A program made the position numbers and the translations under genes. From assembly GCA_003993805.1 (NCBI GenBank), contig RSEF01000005.1:15815038-15879037 (forward strand): a DNA stretch of 64,000 nucleotides. The letters are read 5' to 3'. Positions 39,701-51,189 of this stretch are shown here, in pieces. Position 1 is the first letter of the stretch; every line of letters starts with the position of its first letter. The notes under the pieces are model-generated. The model was not told where the DNA came from. It made no database searches and saw only the letters and a program-made list of their open reading frames with translations. Origin of the DNA: Himantopus leucocephalus. Taxonomy: Eukaryota; Chordata; Aves; Charadriiformes; Recurvirostridae.

Positions 39701-41123
39701 CAGGGTCAATGAGCAACAAGGCTTAGCAGAGTGGTACTGGAGAAGAAGCAAGAATTTGCCTTCAGAGTTGACTTTCTGGCATAGCTCGCTGGTATTCCAA
39801 AAGCCGTATGGAACAGACCAAGCTTAAGCCGCATGTAAATCTGCTTTGGACACCTCCAGAGAAACTGCTCTTGCATACCCTCATCTCCCTATGAGCACAT
39901 TTAACCTACCAGTTGCCTTGGCACCCACACTAAAAGGCTCCTGAAAGGCTGTGAAAAAGCAAAGCCCAAACTGGGATGACAGCTGGAAGAGGGGCTGAAA
40001 AGCCCAGGGGTCAAGAGGTGGTAAATAACTGCATGGCTTTTGGGCAGCTCACACATTCGGCCAGGGCAAAGATGGGTATCGGTGCCATCCTTACCAGCTC
40101 ACTTTAGCAGTCTCTGCCCTGATCTTCAATTCAAACTGCATGCAAATCCCCAACCAAAATTCACCAAACCGATGAATTCCAAACCCCCTCTGCTCTCAGT
40201 GCAGCATATTCCACGCTTGCACAGTCTGTACAGCGCATCCCTCACCAGGAACAAGCAGAGACAGAGCCACAATTTACACTCTTCCTCTGTGGGGACGGTA
40301 ACAATCAAAGCATGGCTTCAAATTTGCATTTTGCAACCCTGTCTTTTGCAAAGCAGTAAATCTGACCGGCAAACTTGAAAAGCCTCCAACTGGTTTCGTT
40401 GCCTGGAGCTACTCTGCTAGAATATCTGTCCTGGCAACATCACCATCATCTGCCCTTCACCTCTCCGGTACTTTAGATGTTGAACTTTGCAGGGCCAAAG
40501 CTGGGAGCATGCAGTGGTGTTACTCGATAGCCCTTCTTCATGCTAATTTTAGTTGATGGAACTTTTCATGCTTTTAAAAAGGAGTCACTTTATTTCTTTT
40601 TGAGAAAACTCTTGTACTTATTGGCTACTGTAAATACTCTTTTCTATCTGATGTTTTGAACTTACCTACAGGGCTCCAAAAATAGCAAGAAAACAACACC
40701 CGAAATGATCTCAAAGGAACGATGACCTGTTAATTCTGTAAACCAAACCAACTAACATGCACCCAACATGCAAGTGATTGCAGATGGAAACAAATTACAC
40801 ATCAGTAAGTACTGAATTTCATCCTTCTTCAGTTAATATTGATTCCTGATTTTTGTGGTAGACTGTTGCTCCATGTGCTTTAGGCATCTAATTCCTGTGG
40901 GATTCGGGAGATCCTCCTTGGACACCCTAGATCTAGGCTAGCTGTCTCTGCGAAGATAACTTGAGACATAGCCAGGGCCTCACCCTCAGGCTTTTTACAC
41001 CTACGTGGATGAGACAGACAGCAAGGACGAAGCCTGAGCAGCAGGATGGGAGCCAGGACCAGTGCCTGGAGCTGCTGTTTTGGGCTGTCCCCCAGAGGAA
41101 GTGAACCAGGCAGGAGCCCAGCT

Positions 41124-41271
41124 GAGGTGCTCACAGCAACCATCCACGGTCTCTCCACAACCTCAGGGAAGGACTGCCTAGTCAACCGAACAGCTTNCGA
41201 GGTGCTCACAGCAACCATCCACAGTCTCTCCACAACCTCAGGGAAGGACTGCCTAGCCAACCGAACAGCTT
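41124..41271. repeat. Direct repeat of about 73 bp around a single N
   Basis: 41124-41196 and 41199-41271 differ at two positions, with an N at 41197. Suspected assembly false duplication. Confidence 0.87.
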
Positions 41272-41765
41272 GCTGCTTTCATGCTTTAAAATGCGTGCTT
41301 ATATAAATTCCTGAGATATTTTCCCCTTACTTCAAACTCCCACCCTGTTCTTCCCATCACCCTGAAAAGCCCCAAGCCCATGGCACTTTTTTCTATTTAT
41401 TTGAAGGATGAAGAGTGCCCGTCTCTAGCATTGCTAAACCACTATTACTTAGAGTTATTGTGAAGTGACTAAGCACCTTTCTGAAATTCATGATCTAAAT
41501 CAAATTGTTGCACTGCAACCAAAACCCTCAGGGGACCCAAGGCAAAATCACAGGGAAATCACTTGTAGTCTGTCTCATTAGCAGGATCCTTGTAACAGGC
41601 CCATCATTTCTGAAGCAAAAGCTATCTCCAGTTGTACTTCTTGTCACTGTCAGATCCATTCTTTACCTGCTTTAAAATATACGTATCACATGGTATTAGT
41701 GAAAGCGTGTTGAGCTGGCAAGAGTTACCAATAGACCAACCTCAGAGCCTCGTTCAGTAGCATAT

Positions 41766-41789
41766 CAGCTGCCACCTCATTATTTATAG
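41766..41789 (+). promoter_or_regulatory. E-box plus MEF2 consensus pair
   Basis: A CAGCTG (41766-41771) lies 8 bp before TTATTTATAG (41780-41789), whose complement fits the MEF2 consensus YTAWWWWTAR. Close E-box/MEF2 pairs are typical of muscle enhancers. A TATA-like element lies about 345 bp downstream on the plus strand. Confidence 0.4.
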
Positions 41790-42132
41790 CCAACCCGCTC
41801 CACAAGCTTGTTTATTTTCCTTCCCTAGGGTGGTGGTGTTGGGAGGGGAAGCTCTGACATTCAGGCCCAGGTGTCTCTGAGTCTGACCTTTCCTTCAAAG
41901 AGCAGAAACTGCAGACACATTTCAAGGAAGAAAGTCATTTGGAAACTTTAGACCCTCGTGTCCACCACCTCACTGGAGGCCCAATGCAGAGCTGCAAGCA
42001 AGGCTTGAGCAGATCTCTTAATTAGCCAGCTTGTGTACAAAAGGATGGTCGTAAAAATGAACCTATAATCATTTTATACCTGGAAAGAGAACCAGATGAA
42101 GTCTAGCCCCCAGTCTCCAGGCAGAATAAGTG

Positions 42133-42142
42133 CTATATAAAG
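42133..42142 (+). promoter_or_regulatory. TATA-like element, possible PRR33 promoter
   Basis: CTATATAAAG on the plus strand, pointing toward PRR33 about 7.2 kb away. No matching first-exon donor was identified, so this is only a candidate. Confidence 0.3.
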
Positions 42143-43998
42143 ACACAACATTCAAAACAGACTTGAGTTTTCCGTCAGCTAAGTTTTCCCGAAGTTTAAA
42201 TAATGCTGTGTTATGGCCTGCAGGAAATAGGCATTGCAATGGTCATGGGCCATGTTTTTTAATCCCATCTCACATACACTCATGTAGAATCGTCTGTTAA
42301 AGCTTGTTGGGAAAAAAAGCAGCCCTGAAGCCTGCTATGGAAAGACAGGCAGCCTGTTTCAGTATTACTGTAGCCCCCAAAGATTCATTTAATAGCAGGT
42401 ACTACACAAAAGGACGTTCCGCTTCTGCGTAATCTAAATATACAGGACAAGGAAAGAAGAAATTGGAGAGAAGCAACACCTTGAGGTGTGCCTCAAGGTC
42501 AGAGTACTGAGAGCCCCTCTCTGTGGGCACCATTGAGCTGCTGAGGGGGTGGTAATTTGGGCTAGCATGGCAGCACAGGGAATGGAGACAGCCAAGAGAT
42601 ACAGGGACCAGGAGAGCATTGCTTTTCTCCACCAGTCCTGAAGCAGGACACTCTCAATGCCTCAGTTCGTGCTTGTTATACTTAAAGTGCAACAGTCCCA
42701 GGAGAAGATAAGTAAGGTCTTACAATGAGTTGCAGAGATGCCAACGCTGCAAAACAAACAAACAAAAGTTTGATATTGTGAAAAATGAGTGTAGGAAAGA
42801 CAAGGAGCAGTCAGCTACTGAATAAGACCAGACCAGTAACTGCTACAGAGAGGCACAACCTGCTCTTCTTTACTCAGACGAGCAGGATGGGTCCCCAGCA
42901 GCACTCTTCACATCCCTATGAGAGCAACAGTCCAAGTGACATGCAGAGACACACAGGAGAGCTGGAAGGAGACTGCCTTTGCAAAGGTTGCAGCATAACC
43001 ACCACCACGCACAGTGGTTTCTCCACAGCAAATTTGCCTGCAGAAGCCTTTCATTTTAGCAAGAGGTGAGCAGAAGCACTTCATAGTAACACCACTGCCC
43101 CCCCCCACCATGTGCACCATGTTAATTTAATTGTGGAAAAATTTCCCCTGGCAGATATAGATACCTCATAATGAGCTACACCCACCTGCTCCANTCACCA
43201 GCACTAGTGCTCTGGTTTCCCTGGAGAGTTTCCACATAACCTGCTCCCTTCTGTGCTGCAGCCAGAACCTGAATTATACCAGTTGTTTCTGTTGAGACCA
43301 CATCTAGGTCCACATGGGCTTTAAGTGGGGAAAATATGCCCTGCAAATCAACCCTCCTTAGAGAAGGAATCTCACACAAGCAGCCATTAGGACCTTTTCT
43401 GCGCCCTCCAAACTGGCAGGGCACAGGAACAGTAACACAAGAAATTTCTGGCCATCCTTTCCACCAGCCAGCTGCAAAACAAAGTTGAAACAAATTGGTG
43501 CAGCCAGTTAGCACATATGCAAGGGCACAGTAACACTGCTTTCACCTCCTGCCAGGACATCTCTACATACCCCATTGCTACTGCTCTGGCCTCACTTGAA
43601 AAATCACACCATGGCAGAGGAAGGGCTGAAGGGAGGAAGATGAGGCCACATGGTATCTGTGCTCCCCAGTGCTCTGAGGAACACAGGCTCCTTTAATTAC
43701 TACCTCCAGGAGGAGCTGAAGCAGAGAATGGAGAGGATGAGGGTACCAATAAGCAGAAAGACAACCACAAGAAGTGGTATCTGAAAGTGTTCCTGTTCCT
43801 AAAACTTAAGGAAAGTATGGTAAGGATAGCACAAACTATTTGCTCTCTCTACACCACAGAAATGTTATTACTTGGAAGATCACTTCCATAAGAAGGTTTC
43901 ATTGCATGGTTCCAGATAGGGTAGTCAGCTCATTAGAGTGCTGGGTTACTGTACAGACAGCTATATTGACCTCATCTCAGCTGTATAAGCAGGCTATA

Positions 43999-44003
<5 letters not shown>

Positions 44004-44029
<26 letters not shown>

Positions 44030-44033
44030 TTTA
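44004..44033. repeat. Poly-T tract
   Basis: About 30 Ts with one C interruption on the plus strand, in the TNNT3-PRR33 interval. Confidence 0.85.
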
Positions 44034-47000
44034 CATAGCTGACATAGCCAGTGATTTTTTTTTAAGCCTGTGACGCTGCTCAGGTCTATTAGTTGGGGAG
44101 CCAAGCTCTCTGCTTCTCCTAGCTGAGCACTCCATAGGAAGTCTTCTGCATGCTGCTTCATCTGTCACCCAAACACCACTCATTCCCATTTTAGTCAATT
44201 ACCCCCAATAACAATGAAGGATGCAGCAAGATGACAAGGATCCGCTAACGTGGGGCAGGTACGAAGGAAAGGGGCTTTCCATGTGCATCAAGCTCCTTTT
44301 CTTCTTGCCCCTCAGCCTGATGTTTCTTCTTCTCCACTTTCTGCTTGAGCAGAGAGCTGCAAGGTCTTAGAAAACAGCTTTGCTGCAAGAATTCCTACAT
44401 CAACAAAATCCTCAGAGTTGCCATCATTACAACATCTTCCTCAAATTTTATTAAATGCTTACAAAAAAAAAATCCAGGGGACACAGTAAATATCAGCAGA
44501 AAGCAAACTGATGCAGGAGGAGCAAGAAGCTTCCCTCCCTCCAGGAGAGCAAAAACAAGTTGCAAAATTATGTTGACAGGGGAAGAGGGCAGGAATAAAA
44601 CCTCAAAGAAGGTATGAGGAACATGCTAACACCATGAAGTATGAAGAGGCAGGAGAGCTCAGAAAAGGCCCTGGGAGGCGATTTACAGATCTCAGGTCCA
44701 AGGCCAGAGTGCCACTCTTTAGGGGCTCAGTTTCCCCATGTTCACAGCAAACCCTGACCTCCACAAACAACTCATTAGGATATCTTTACACCAAGGCAGC
44801 TTTCAGCATAAGAGAAGCAGCCATTTCCCAGATATCCTGTCCACCTCCAGGAGCAGAGCAGGCAGGTTATCAACGTGCCCATCACCTCTGACATTCAGAA
44901 GTGTTTCAGTCACTGGCACTAGAGCCTACAGGTTAGAGAACAAGCAAATCCCTTTCCCAAAGAAGGGAGATAATGCCAGTGACCAGCACTCCTCACTTGG
45001 GAAAGGAGACTTCCAACCCATGTTAGACAGGGAGAGGAAGGCAGCAGCTATTTCAAACAAAGCTGCTATTGCCACCAGACGAAAAAGTGGCAGAACATTT
45101 TGGCATGGGTACGTAACTATGATTCAAGGATGATCTGGGAACTACAGAAAAAAAACAGGACTAAGTTGAATGTGATTTGATGTACACAGAGTGGACAGAA
45201 GTCCCTCAATGCATATGTTGCAGAGGGACAGAGGCTGCGTTGTAAACAGGGGAAGACTTTACCCACAGCTGGCACCAACAGGGTGACAAGCAGTCCTTGC
45301 AGTCTCCTCACACTTGGGATCTGCCCGTTGCCCTCCTTTCAAACACTGATTCTTTTACCAGGTTTCAGTTGAGCTCCTTCTTTCCCACCAACCAGCCACC
45401 AAGAGCCACAAAAGTAGAAATTTTTCATCGTGTAGCAAAAGCCCTGCCAGCTCCGCAGGGCAGCAGATCCCCCTCTTCCAACACTTGAGAAAGAAGAAAG
45501 GGAGAGAGGGAGCAGAGCCACAGCCTCCCATCTCCGTAGCAGAGGCAGGTAAAAAATAAAAAAAAAAAAAGCCAAAGAGTCACGTAGAAGGTTAAAACAG
45601 GGATGGGTTTTCCCAGCTGATCTAGTTCCTTTCATCCAACCAGAGGCAGCATAGGGTATTGCTCACACCCCGAGAGGAGTCAGGCTGTATTGAAGCAGAC
45701 TGACATCAGGCAAGAGGAGAAGAGAAACATCCTTCAATTATCTTCTGTGGAGCAGAGGAAATAGTGGCATTGAGGGTTGCATCGAGTCAGGACCAAGCTC
45801 AGCTGCAAGACAAGAAAACAAAAGTTTATGCATACCATTTGGTCTGCCATGAGTGATACCCTGGGCTCTACAGGGGCAGCATCTTTCTAGCAATTACAGG
45901 TGGGTTTTTTTCCCCCCACATTTGCACAAAGCCCTGTGAATCAGCCCATAAAGCTTCAGCACTGCAGGACAGCCAACCGTGCTATGTGCCCATGGCAGAG
46001 CAGACGCCAAGGGCTGAACGCCCGGCAGAGGTCATGACTGCCCAGGCAAAGGGAAGGATGTGCTCCTGCTCAGCCATCTCCTCCCAAGGAGGAAATTAGC
46101 AGGTTTCCTTCAAGCTCAAGAAAGCCACTAAAGCAGAGGGTGCGTTCCTACAGCCCCCCGGCAGCCACAGCTCTCCGCTTGGGACCATCTGCAGCAGTAT
46201 TGGGTTCCTGCAGCTCTTGATCTGCTCCGTGCGCGCGACAGCTGGTGCAGCCGAGGGACTCCAGCATGCAGATGACTTTTCCATTGCATGATAAATTACT
46301 CCTCCATGCCAATACTCTCTCCACCATTCCCAGTTTGGGGTTGATTGCAGATGGAGCGGACTCCAGGAGAACAGTTGGGGTCCAAGTGTGGGCAAGACCT
46401 CCCCTTCACCCACAGGCACTCAACTAGCAGCAGGGAAACTTAACCCTTTGAAAGCCTCTCGACTCAGCTTCTAGCTCAATTTCCTTCCAGCTTATCACAA
46501 ACCCACCCAAGTTTCTCAGGCAGCATTTTCCCTGTTGTCCCTGCGTTTTCAGCTCCTGCCTTTCCGCTGGCAATAAAGCAAGTCCACCTGTCCCTTTGCT
46601 TTTGCTTCATTATGCAGCAAGGGGGAAGATGTTCAGAGTCTTGCTTGTTGCAGAATTTCTCCTGAGCACACAGAGCTCTGAAGGAGATTCAAACAAAGCC
46701 AAGCATGACAGGGAAGGCAAATAAATTAAGAGCTAATTTCCTTTTGCTGTCTCTTAACATCTCTGTGCCTCACTAGTCAAATACACATACTTTGGCACAG
46801 TCAATGCCCTGGAAGTTACCACCCACAAGGTCTCCAAGACCCACAGCACAGCAGGTTTCAAGTCAGCTGGGATGCTGAGATAGTAGCAAGAGTGATTTTA
46901 AGAGCACAGACTATTGTAGGAGACCACAAATCTTCAGGTTATAGGACACAAAGCCACCTCTAACTTTGGGAACAGAGGGAAAGCTTTCATATGCAGCTTA

Positions 47001-49408
47001 TATCTAAGCTTCCCACTCCAAGAGCTCCCATGCTCTCCTCAGTAGCATCTGGCAGTTTGCAGCAAATCCCAGGCAAGACACTGCACTGACCCACGTGGGA
47101 AGCTGCATTTTTCTGGCGTGCAGCATTCCATAGGACCAGGAAAACACTCAAAGAGCTGATCAGTAGTTGGGAAGTTCACTGCCCTGCCTCTTTAGTATTC
47201 CCAACACAACAAACCTGAAGCAAGTCAGCCTTACAATTCCGGCTTACCCGTGCTGCTGGACCACAGCTCATCTTGTAGTACAGGCTGTCCATAGGACCAC
47301 ATTAAACAGGAGCAGATGAAATCATTCCACAATCAATCCTAAGATCAGATGCACGTACTAGCTCACCTTGCAGCAGATAAAAGTCACCCAAGCAACTACC
47401 AATTTCTATACAAACACAACCAGAGTAGTGTTGCAGAAGAGCAAATATGCACCTCCAGCTGAGGCATTTTGGCTTTCTGACCCAGAAGAAACTAGAATAT
47501 CCACAAGGCTGGGGAAGAGAGCAGGTATACGCTCTCAACCTTTTTTTGGGCCGCTGCAGACTTGTTTCTAAGAGTAGCTCTTGGAATAGAGCAAGTCCTA
47601 ATCCCAGCCTTGTTCCCAAGGCATGAAGCTGATAAGCCACTGGGAATGCCCAACAGTTGTCACCCCCAGCTGACACAAATCCCCTCCGAGCCCCTCGCCA
47701 AAACATGTGGGAGGTTTCTCATGCCTGCAGCCAAAATAAATGCATCAGGTGGTAGCACTGTACCACTTGCTAGACACTGCCCAGGCCCTGCCCAACACAG
47801 CCTCTGCCCTGGAGGACAGCTCATCCGCCATGGTGAGGAGCGGACCTTGAAGGCTTTGTGCCCCACATGCCACCTCTTCAGTGCTTTCATTTGCTGCTGC
47901 CCTTTTTTATTTTTTTCCTGAGGAGGGGAAGAGTGATCCTTCTTTCCCCCATCCACAACCAGTTTTGGCAGCTACATCATCTGCTTGCTCAGTACAGATC
48001 AGCTTCCCAGCCCAGTTCCGACAGCAGCACTGCAAGCCCAAAGAGAACACTGGGCACTCAAGCGCAAATAGCTGTTCTGCACTTTTAAGAGTTTTATTTG
48101 GGATAATTTTCCCACACAGCAGGTATCACACTACACACCCACGCTAACCAGAGCGGGTTGGGAGCCACCAGGAACCAAGCAGAGAGTATACAATAGCCCC
48201 ACTGAGAAACCCTGACATCAGCCCACCTCCTCTTCCTCATTTCAGGATGCTCAGTTGCATCCAGCACCAGCAATTAAGGGGCTCAGTGATTTATGCCTCA
48301 TTTCATAGCAAAACTCAGCAACTCTGTGCTGAGTGAGAGCCAGGGCAGAGTCAGATTTCTTTTTGGGGGCTGCCAAAGAGTCATGGCAGGTCACAGGCTG
48401 GGTGCTTGCTGTTCCCCAGCCTTGCTCAGGAAAAGAAAGAGGAGAACTGAGACTAGGTGTATCTTTCTATCCCCAACACAGACCCTTAGCTCGACTGCAG
48501 GAAGTCTGATGGTGCTGCAGAAGAGGAGCTGGTGGTGAGTTAGCAACAGAGAGCAAGAAAAGTAGTCATTTATGCCCCTAGGAGCAGCACAGTGTTGGCC
48601 AAAGAGGGTCCAGCTGCAGTTGCCATTGGGGATAAAACCCAACTCAGACCACAGCCCATTTCTGTTTCACTGAAGAATGGGCAATACAGGGAGGACAGCA
48701 GCAATGCTCCCCAAGGGAGAGAGAAAACTAGGTTTTATCTTAAATCAAGCACAGAAGGAAAAGGTTGCTGCTGTGCTTGACACAAAGAAAACACCAGTCA
48801 AGAGTTAGTGTTGTGACAAAGCACTTTCTCATCAGATAAACGCAGCTTTTAAGTCCTGCATTTCATGGGGATGTCTTTCTGTCAGCCGAAATCAATCAAG
48901 GCCAGTGCTGACTTTGACTTAAATGACACATGTAGTTTATGGCTGTTCTGTTGTACATAACATTGTATCAGAGTATTAATAACTGGAATTTGGAAAGCCA
49001 TGAAACATTCCTGATTTGTGCCTCTGGAGAATGTTTCAAAGCTTCAAAATTTCAGACCTGCTCTGTTTCTCTTGACATTTCCTTCCAAGTCCTGTTAGAA
49101 CTTGCCAAGACACAAACATCTGGAGTCTCAAGGAGCTCTCACTGGGTTTTGCACTAATGCCAGGAGCAGGAGGGCTCCAGGTTTGCCAATACAACTTGTC
49201 CCCAATACATCTCCTGCCCTGCCACACCACCCTCAAGACTGGCTGAGGCTACCTTGGGAGACTAAGGAAACCAAGACAGATGCTCTTCTCCCACAACACT
49301 GACTCCATACTCAACAGCTTTTGGAAGAGGCCTTGTGTATGAATACTTCAGACTCTAGCCCAGGGCTAAGCCCACACCAACTCTAAGCTTTGTGTTTTCT
49401 TCCAGGAA

Positions 49409-51043
49409 ATGACAATGCTGATAACAGTATCATCCTCCATCCAGCCTGCTCCCGTCCGCCACCACCTTTCTCCCCCTCCCACCCTACCAAAGCCCGGGAA
49501 GGACAACCTGCGACTCCAGCGGCTGCTGAAGAAGGCAGCCAAGAAAAACGCTGTCCTAGCTTCGGAGCAAGTCAAGTCCTTTCGGTCCAGCCTCTCACCC
49601 GTGAATGAGGCCAGCCCTGATCTAGAGCACAATGAAAGCGCTCCCCCAGCAGAGACCCCTGAAACCGCAGCACCCCCCTCTGCCAGCCTCCCAACCCGCC
49701 TCTCTGTCAAGTCCATCACCCACCGTGTCCCCTCCCCCTTCCGGAAGAGCAAGCCTTTCACACTGAAGGTCACTGAGCAGAGGCGAATTGCTGAACACCT
49801 CAGGCTCACGACCTCTCCGGCCATGCCCATGCTACACAAGCCAGGTGCTCCTGAGACTCTACAGCAGCCTGAAGGCACGGACACCCACCTTCCCTCTCCA
49901 GGCGACCCTTCCATAGTTGTTTTCCCCCAGCCTCCTCCTTCCAGTACACCCAGTAAAGAAAGGGCACCAGAGGTTACCTATGTCACCAAGGTGCACACTT
50001 ATTTCCACAGTGTCAAGCCACCCAGAGCTAAGACACCCACATCAAATCAGACCCAAGCAAACATCAGCCACGAAGACAAAAGGCCTCCTTCTCCAGCAGC
50101 TGAAACAAGCCGCTCTGAACCATCTCCAGGGCAGATACCTGCCCCACTCAATGACAGCAAGGCCATGACTCCCACACTGGAGCCTCCTCTCCTTTCTGCT
50201 GCAGAGGCAGAGCCTCCTAAGGAGCCCAAGCCTGCTCCTACTGAAGAGTCCATCAAGGCCCCTTCACCCAAGCCCAGCACCTCCGATTCCCACACCAATA
50301 AGCCTACAACACATGGAAGTGACCCAGAAATATCTGGAACAGAGAGAGCTTCTGAATTACCCAAGCAAGATGGTGACATCCTAAAACCATCAACATCCAG
50401 CACTCCTTGGAGGCAAGCACACCCACAGTCAGCAACTCCAGCACAAGCTGACAGTATGGGGGCCACCTCTACAGACACCGAGGCAGAACATGTCATTCAG
50501 CCTCACTTGACACCTAGCTTACCAAACTCCAGTCCTTCCCTCAAAGCTGAGCCAGCACTACCATCAGGAGAAGAAGCAAGACCTCCTGGAGCTAATGGTG
50601 GTGGCTGGCATCGCCTCAGGAAGCACTTGATGGTGCAGCCAGAAGCACCCAACTTCCCAGAGCCTGAGACGGAAAAGCTGGGACAGGAGGAAGGGAGCAA
50701 GGAAGACAGCTCTCAAGCAATCATCAGTCAAGACCACAGGCTGTTTAAATCAAGGGCCACAAGAATGTGGGATGCTATTTTATACCAGATGACAGTCAAC
50801 AGAGAGAGGAAGCAGCAAACAGAAGAGAAGAAGCTGCAGAAGGAAGAAAGCTGCTTTCTTCCCCGACGCTTACCCATCCTTCTACATAAGCCACGCTTTG
50901 ATGCCAGGAAACTGAAGGAGCTGGCTGCCAAACCCATGACAAAGATCACCACTGTGTTTGAGGTGGGCCGGTTTAGACCCAAAGCAGCTGAGGAGCACAC
51001 CAAGAGCTTTAACAGAACGGCATCAGGATGGTCAGTCAACTGA
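49409..51043 (+). CDS. PRR33: Proline-rich protein 33-like, main coding exon
   Basis: A 544-residue open frame, by far the longest in the window, rich in Pro, Ser, Thr, Glu and Lys. It starts MTMLITVSSSIQPAPVRHHL just after a strong acceptor (GTGTTTTCTTCCAG, 49405). A basic helix-like stretch, LRLQRLLKKAAKKNAV (about residues 31-46), follows. A long Pro/Ser/Thr-rich, probably disordered middle leads to a more ordered C terminus with RMWDAILYQMTVNRERKQQ and TTVFEVGRFRPKA, ending SGWSVN. The identity rests mainly on synteny: PRR33 sits between LSP1 and TNNT3 in mammals and is transcribed opposite to both, as here. The function of PRR33 is poorly known. The start could be the internal Met at residue 3 (MLITV), and coding could extend into an upstream exon, since no in-frame stop lies between acceptor and ATG. 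Confidence 0.85.
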   Translation: MTMLITVSSSIQPAPVRHHLSPPPTLPKPGKDNLRLQRLLKKAAKKNAVLASEQVKSFRSSLSPVNEASPDLEHNESAPPAETPETAAPPSASLPTRLSVKSITHRVPSPFRKSKPFTLKVTEQRRIAEHLRLTTSPAMPMLHKPGAPETLQQPEGTDTHLPSPGDPSIVVFPQPPPSSTPSKERAPEVTYVTKVHTYFHSVKPPRAKTPTSNQTQANISHEDKRPPSPAAETSRSEPSPGQIPAPLNDSKAMTPTLEPPLLSAAEAEPPKEPKPAPTEESIKAPSPKPSTSDSHTNKPTTHGSDPEISGTERASELPKQDGDILKPSTSSTPWRQAHPQSATPAQADSMGATSTDTEAEHVIQPHLTPSLPNSSPSLKAEPALPSGEEARPPGANGGGWHRLRKHLMVQPEAPNFPEPETEKLGQEEGSKEDSSQAIISQDHRLFKSRATRMWDAILYQMTVNRERKQQTEEKKLQKEESCFLPRRLPILLHKPRFDARKLKELAAKPMTKITTVFEVGRFRPKAAEEHTKSFNRTASGWSVN

Positions 51044-51153
51044 AGCCATGCTGCTCCACCAGGCCCACATCTCTGGAGGTTCCTACAGGGCACCAAGGAG
51101 GAGAGCACCTATGTCTAGGTTTGCTGCCCAGCACAGCCAAGTGTAAGGAAAAA

Positions 51154-51169
51154 AATAAAATGAAATAAA
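51154..51169 (+). terminator. PRR33: PRR33 poly(A) signals
   Basis: Two AATAAA hexamers at 51154-51159 and 51164-51169, about 110 nt after the stop codon. They imply a short 3' UTR. Confidence 0.75.
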
Positions 51170-51189
51170 ACCCCTCCAAGCCAGCAGCC

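Larger units (their letters stand above)
33765..49405. other. Region between TNNT3 promoter and PRR33 exon
   Basis: 15.6 kb without a recognisable coding exon. Since the PRR33 coding exon starts at a splice acceptor, at least one upstream PRR33 exon must lie in this region or, less likely, elsewhere. I could not place it with confidence. The open frames at 34-36 kb are GC-rich chance frames. Confidence 0.5.

Noticed and set aside
49366..51108. Several minus-strand open frames overlapping PRR33 (up to 182 codons)
   Set aside because: Antisense shadows of a Pro/Ser-rich coding exon; they lack any recognisable motif.
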